Source: CAYSZB01 sp964435475
GTDB lineage: Bacteria; Chloroflexota; Anaerolineae; Anaerolineales; Anaerolineaceae
Assembly: GCA_964435475.1 (NCBI GenBank)
Contig: CAYSZB010000012.1
Location: forward strand, 1 to 45,020
Reading direction: 5' to 3'
Length of the DNA: 45,020 bases
Each line of letters begins with the position of its first letter. Position 1 is the stretch's first letter. The notes below the pieces were generated by a model. That model worked only from the letters and a program-made list of their open reading frames with translations, was not told the origin of the DNA and made no database searches. Both the position numbers and the translations under genes were made by a program. Shown piece by piece: positions 40,948-45,020 of this stretch.

Positions 40948-41967
40948 TTAACTTGCATTTATTCTTTGTTTCTTTAATTTTTCCAATGCATCCTGCATTT
41001 CGGCTGCAGAGGTAAAGCCTCCATCCAGGGATCTTTCCAGGAATGCAATTTCGCCAGGGTTTAATCGCCTGGTTACATCATACGGATAGGATGCTTTGTA
41101 ATGGCGGGGGGCATTTTCAATCTCTTCGGGTCGATTTTGCCCAACAGCTACAGCCCCGGGTGCCTGGCGGCCTGTAAAGAGATGATGCAGTGCCCGCGAA
41201 CTGAATTGCAGAAGGTCAAATTGGCGACTTTCCAGTGTCATCTTGCCCGGGATATAACGACCAATATTCCAGTCAACCATGATCACTTTTTTCCTGAGGT
41301 CATTCCAGTAATAATGGAGCAATTTGTGATCGAGGTAGATTATTTCCTTTTGATGAGCGTGCTCCAATGTTTCACAGATCTGGATCGCTATGGTTAATAC
41401 ATCCAGCATGGATAAATTTCTACGGAAATCGCCTTTGGTATACCCTGCGTCACTCACCAGGTAAAGGTTGTCTTCCCATCGTTTCTCGAAAATGATAACC
41501 GGCAACCAACCCTCCTGAACCCGTTGATCAAATTCAGCTAACACCAGGTCAGTGTCCCCAAGTTCAAATAGGTTAAGTTCGCCTTTCAGTTGGAAACCTC
41601 CAGCCCTCTCTTCAAGGGCTTTGGTGAGCGGAGCAATCTCCTCAGGAAAGACAGAATCCTCAGAGAATTTCAGAAAGCCGGATCTTAGCATGGGCGTGAT
41701 GCCCGGGTATCCATCCAGGATTTGCAAGATCTGTAATTCCTGGAGGAATAAGGGATATGCATACGTGATTTTATCTGGTCGCATGATCTTGATGGCAGAA
41801 TCTTTGTGATATTCACTGGTAAGCGCCCGATCTTTGTATTTAAAAACCCGCGCACTTGATCCACTGGCTTCCGGGACTGCATAGTCATGGGCACCAGCAG
41901 TCAGCCAGGTGTCCAGTGGTTCTGCCAGGTAGTTATCCTTGTTAATATCCAGAATCTCTTTATGCAT
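40948..41967 (-). CDS. Divergent Ser/Thr-kinase-like protein
   Basis: The 339-residue protein reads as one kinase domain. The loop is EASGSSARVF, Lys60 is in AIKIMRPDK, and Glu77 in LQELQIL may be the helix-C Glu. The catalytic loop is YLDHKLLHYYW: Asp213, Lys215, and His218 where the Mg-binding Asn is normal. DFG becomes DWN (Asp232). Asp, Lys and metal-binding Asp are kept, so it may be active. The same Asn-to-His change and a Trp three residues after it occur in the next gene upstream. The C-terminal lobe ends in ALEKLKKQR. Spacing to neighbours is 41 and 24 bases, indicating one operon. The substrate is unknown. Confidence 0.72.
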   Translation of the reverse strand: MHKEILDINKDNYLAEPLDTWLTAGAHDYAVPEASGSSARVFKYKDRALTSEYHKDSAIKIMRPDKITYAYPLFLQELQILQILDGYPGITPMLRSGFLKFSEDSVFPEEIAPLTKALEERAGGFQLKGELNLFELGDTDLVLAEFDQRVQEGWLPVIIFEKRWEDNLYLVSDAGYTKGDFRRNLSMLDVLTIAIQICETLEHAHQKEIIYLDHKLLHYYWNDLRKKVIMVDWNIGRYIPGKMTLESRQFDLLQFSSRALHHLFTGRQAPGAVAVGQNRPEEIENAPRHYKASYPYDVTRRLNPGEIAFLERSLDGGFTSAAEMQDALEKLKKQRINAS

Positions 41968-42008
41968 TAATCATCCAATCAAGATCAATCGCCCGTAATT
42001 CTACTCGA

Positions 42009-44885
42009 TTAAAAGCCCTCTTCAGTTGAGGATAAGCGCCTTTTTGCGTAAAACCACTTGGACAAGGGATGGAATGTATCCAGCATGAGGAGCGCCTGAT
42101 CAAATTCATCCGAACCGATGAGCGACATAAGTTCTTTGTAAGCACTCGACCATTGTGTGATCTTGTCCTTAGGATGATAACCGGGTACCTGATTGTTGAG
42201 ATTTTCCAAGTAGAACATCAAATCTTCTGCACTCTTATTGGCAAGGCTAGTCAGCAACATTTCTTCATTATTTATAACAGTTAGTGCTCGCTGCAAGCCT
42301 CGCGCATTGGTTAACAACAAAGAAATCTCCTGGATGCGCAAAGAAACCTCACCGTGATAAATTGACATCAGGAATTGATGTGGTCTCGAATTTGACGGAT
42401 CATTTTGAAAAAGTAAAAGCTGACCTTGTGAAAGATCCAAGTGGTCGATGACCTTGCTGATCAATTGCCCTTCACAAGCTCCCTCCCTGATCCTGGTCCA
42501 CAAATCCTTTACCACAGACAATTCGTTGATGCACAATCCCAGTGGATCGTCAATAAGATTACCCGATACTGTCTGCTCAATGCTGGTCGTTTCCCACCTT
42601 TTTTGTTTTAATCGGGCAAGGTAAGGAATGATGACTTGCTGCCACCGGTTTTGGGATTTTTGGCACTCCCTGATTAGCTTCCAGTCGCTGTGGTCTGGCA
42701 AATGCTTGCCCGCAGTGATCAAGCGGTTCTGGTCCACCTCATCAACCCAAGACCTGATTTGTTGAAGCAGAGATAATGCCTGATCATACCTAAACCGATC
42801 CCCTGCAGGTATTCGATCAGCAAAGTTCATTTGCTGAAAGGCCATACCAGGGAAGAATGCCTTATCAAAGGCATGTTTTAGTTCAGCATAAGCAGGATAA
42901 GCCCAGCCTATTTCGCGCTTTATTGAGCTCAGTATCTGGTCTGGATCGTCTTCATTCTTTAAGCACTCATAAAACATATTGAGAAGCAACTTCTGACCAC
43001 TTGATAATTCATCATCAGCCTTTTCCTGGAAGTCGTTAACGTTTAGGTCTAAGTGATCATCTATCCAGGGCAAGGGTAGTTCATTGATCTTGAGAGTTTC
43101 AAGAAAATCTTTAGTTGTTTGTGCTGCTAATAAATCCTCCAAACCATGCAAAAGATTGGCAAGCCAGCCGGTGGGAGAAAAAGGGAAAGAAATTTTCGAA
43201 AACTTTTCGCTTACTTGCCTTAAAAACCCCTTGGCATTACCCACATCACCCGGACCAATTAACAGCTGACTCATTAATGAACTTATTTGATTGACTGCCA
43301 AATCAGTTTCCTTAATACTCCGCAGATCAGGGTCCCAGGCAGCCAGGGTATGCAGACTTCGCTTAAACTCTGGAAAATCTCCTGAATCCCAGGCAATCAT
43401 CATTTCCCGAAAAAATTCCTCTTCAGAATTAATGAATGCCTCAAGGTTTGGTGGAATTTCTACAGAATGCAAAGCAAGGACATGCAGGCTTGATCGTAAA
43501 GGCGTCAACAACCTTGAGTAAAAGTCCTCGAGCCCATCTTTATCCCAATTTTTAATTATGATCGCAATATCCTTAGAAATCTTAACCAGAACGCGAAAAT
43601 CTTCATCCGCAGCATCCGATATCCGGAGCTGGATCAGCCTGGCGTTCAGGCTATCGGCCAATTCCCTGGTCAAATCCATTAAAGTTGAGTTTGCATATCC
43701 ATCAGGAAAAATCCGGTGCCTTAGTTCAAGTATCAGCTTATTTGCCCGGACACGGATTTGAGTGAGCAAGCCCAAGACATTCAATTGCCAATGAAGTTCA
43801 ACCCAGGCATGGGCAAAAACCAATCCGAAAAGTTGTGCGATTTCCTGAGGCGCAATTTTCTTGCGCCTTTTTACAATTTCGCCAACAAAAAGCCACTCTA
43901 TTTCATCTTGACTTCTAATTACAGAGGACACTATTTCAAGGATGGCCTCACATTCATCTATTCTCAAGTTCCTGGCAGCTTGCATGATCAATCTTTCGGC
44001 AACATCATGCACGACATGGTTATCTACCGTCTCTCCCAGTTGCTTTAACACCTCCTGGCAGGCCAACAACTGGTCTAATTCAGAAACCGTCATTGCTTTC
44101 TCTTGAAGACTCCTTACCAAGGCGCGGTTTTCAATCACTTCCATCTCATAATAATTTTCCAGGAACTCCACCCGCCTTTTGAGGATGTGAATTTCGCTTA
44201 TGGTCATGCCTGTTGTGGCTGATTGCGGCCAACCCAGGTCATCGATCAACTGTGGATAAGTGTTTTGAAGGATGCCAGAAAATTCAGAGAAGAACTGACC
44301 ATAATCGACCATGACCTGTTTTTCTTCAACCGACTCAGCATCTTCCAGCAGCATACCATTGCCCCAGTCTATGATCATCACAGTTTGAGATTGATTGTCC
44401 CAGAATATATGAGCGGGTTTGACATCATTCCACAGGATATGCTTCTGCTGGGTCAATTCAAACAACTGAAACAAGGCGTGGATAATTTTCAGCAGAAGTC
44501 CCTGGGAGATGGATGTTCTAAAAATCAGGGCTTGCTGGAGCATATCATCAAGAGAAACACCTCTTGCCTGTTCGCTGACAATAAAATACCCTGAAGTCCG
44601 TTCCAGACCATCCATACTTTGATCTACCAAAGCAGGTGTCTGTAAAGAGAAGGTTCTGCCTACCCAGTTAAGACCGTTGAGAACTTCGAGGATCCTTCCT
44701 TCGCGCTCAATCTGCATCGCCTGGCGTGATATGTTTCCCCCTGTTGCGACCCTTGCTGGACATTTCATTACCGCATAGCTATCCAGGCTTGATGTCCTGA
44801 CAAGGTATACCTCACCTGCATCCCCCTTACCGACTGGTTTAACTTTTTCCCAAGAATAATTCTTGCCTCTTATACTATTAGCCAT
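42009..44885 (-). CDS. Divergent Ser/Thr-kinase-like domain with a long helical C-terminal region
   Basis: The N-terminal kinase-like domain (about 10-250) has the glycine loop PVGKGDAGEVYLV, Lys41 in AVMKC, a catalytic loop LWNDVKPAHIFW (Asp154, Lys156, His159 in place of Asn) and DWG (Asp173) instead of DFG. The remaining roughly 700 residues are almost all charged and hydrophobic helix without repeats or a membrane segment that I recognise. At 958 residues this is far longer than normal bacterial kinases. It is the first gene of the five-gene minus-strand operon, starting at an ATG seven bases after a -10 box. It may be an active kinase with a scaffold region, or a pseudokinase. Confidence 0.72.
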   Translation of the reverse strand: MANSIRGKNYSWEKVKPVGKGDAGEVYLVRTSSLDSYAVMKCPARVATGGNISRQAMQIEREGRILEVLNGLNWVGRTFSLQTPALVDQSMDGLERTSGYFIVSEQARGVSLDDMLQQALIFRTSISQGLLLKIIHALFQLFELTQQKHILWNDVKPAHIFWDNQSQTVMIIDWGNGMLLEDAESVEEKQVMVDYGQFFSEFSGILQNTYPQLIDDLGWPQSATTGMTISEIHILKRRVEFLENYYEMEVIENRALVRSLQEKAMTVSELDQLLACQEVLKQLGETVDNHVVHDVAERLIMQAARNLRIDECEAILEIVSSVIRSQDEIEWLFVGEIVKRRKKIAPQEIAQLFGLVFAHAWVELHWQLNVLGLLTQIRVRANKLILELRHRIFPDGYANSTLMDLTRELADSLNARLIQLRISDAADEDFRVLVKISKDIAIIIKNWDKDGLEDFYSRLLTPLRSSLHVLALHSVEIPPNLEAFINSEEEFFREMMIAWDSGDFPEFKRSLHTLAAWDPDLRSIKETDLAVNQISSLMSQLLIGPGDVGNAKGFLRQVSEKFSKISFPFSPTGWLANLLHGLEDLLAAQTTKDFLETLKINELPLPWIDDHLDLNVNDFQEKADDELSSGQKLLLNMFYECLKNEDDPDQILSSIKREIGWAYPAYAELKHAFDKAFFPGMAFQQMNFADRIPAGDRFRYDQALSLLQQIRSWVDEVDQNRLITAGKHLPDHSDWKLIRECQKSQNRWQQVIIPYLARLKQKRWETTSIEQTVSGNLIDDPLGLCINELSVVKDLWTRIREGACEGQLISKVIDHLDLSQGQLLLFQNDPSNSRPHQFLMSIYHGEVSLRIQEISLLLTNARGLQRALTVINNEEMLLTSLANKSAEDLMFYLENLNNQVPGYHPKDKITQWSSAYKELMSLIGSDEFDQALLMLDTFHPLSKWFYAKRRLSSTEEGF

Positions 44886-44892
44886 TCGTTTT

Positions 44893-44898
44893 ACTATA
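44893..44898 (-). promoter_or_regulatory. -10 box (TATAGT) directly before the large kinase-like gene
   Basis: On the minus strand TATAGT ends 7 bases before the ATG at 44885, and no ribosome site is present. A start from this box would give a leaderless mRNA, as for the Ser/Thr kinase at 27146. No -35 is evident. The remaining bases to the window end are AT-rich and hold no gene. Confidence 0.4.
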
Positions 44899-45020
44899 CT
44901 ACATTAAAAAGGTCCCTGGATTTAATAAAGCCAAATATATCATAATTGATTATTTCATTTTTTACAGTTGGTGTAACATTCTTTCTGAAAAATACTGAAC
45001 CTTAACAAAAGCGGTGAGTC

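Overview
The window is bacterial chromosome with no rRNA, tRNA, insertion sequence, prophage or CRISPR array that I can recognise. The gene content suggests a Chloroflexota bacterium, probably class Anaerolineae. It shows lipoproteins and single-pass membrane proteins with Thr/Pro-rich stalks, SH3-like domains on the outer face, many Ser/Thr-kinase-like proteins, and a core block rpmB / Asp23 / fakA-like / recG / coaD. This placement is inference from style and gene order, not from a marker gene. A run of exactly 100 N (1166-1265) shows this is a scaffolded draft assembly.

Layout. 1-2294 (-): secreted delta-60 repeat protein, cut by the N gap and by the window edge. 2295-3188: long non-coding stretch with a large inverted repeat and short direct repeats, then a cold-shock gene. 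3591-6420: steroid 5-alpha-reductase-like membrane enzyme, membrane-anchored Mrr-like nuclease, Era-like GTPase with a membrane tail. 6499-15493: lipid-flavoured block with a serine-palmitoyltransferase-like enzyme, a lipoprotein, a GNAT-fold protein resembling the YghO / bacterial ceramide synthase family, an alkyl-DHAP-synthase-like flavoenzyme, a GlpD-type dehydrogenase, an FGGY kinase and an alpha/beta hydrolase. 15532-20124: heterodimeric ABC exporter followed by a DUF692/MNIO-like protein. 20130-23807 (-): cobalamin-type importer (binding lipoprotein, permease, ATPase) behind a cobalamin riboswitch with a clear promoter and terminator hairpin. 23808-28228: PPK2, an orphan OmpR-type response regulator, a PP2C phosphatase, a membrane SH3 protein and a Ser/Thr kinase. 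28239-35100: rpe, rpmB, Asp23, fakA-like, recG, coaD and a SepIVA-like coiled-coil protein. 35133-44885 (-): a likely five-gene operon, read as kinase-like protein with a long helical tail, second kinase-like protein, TPR/TM/stalk/SH3-like protein, folC, lon.

How genes may work together. FGGY kinase, GlpD and the AGPS-like flavoenzyme make a chemically coherent route (glycerol to G3P to DHAP to alkyl-DHAP), and a possible acyltransferase lies just upstream, so an ether-lipid or related glycerolipid operon is the main hypothesis. The nearby Spt-like and GNAT genes also permit a sphingolipid reading. The second notable system is the pair of divergent kinase-like proteins that share unusual catalytic-loop residues. 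The third is the exporter plus MNIO-like gene lying tail to tail with B12-regulated import genes.
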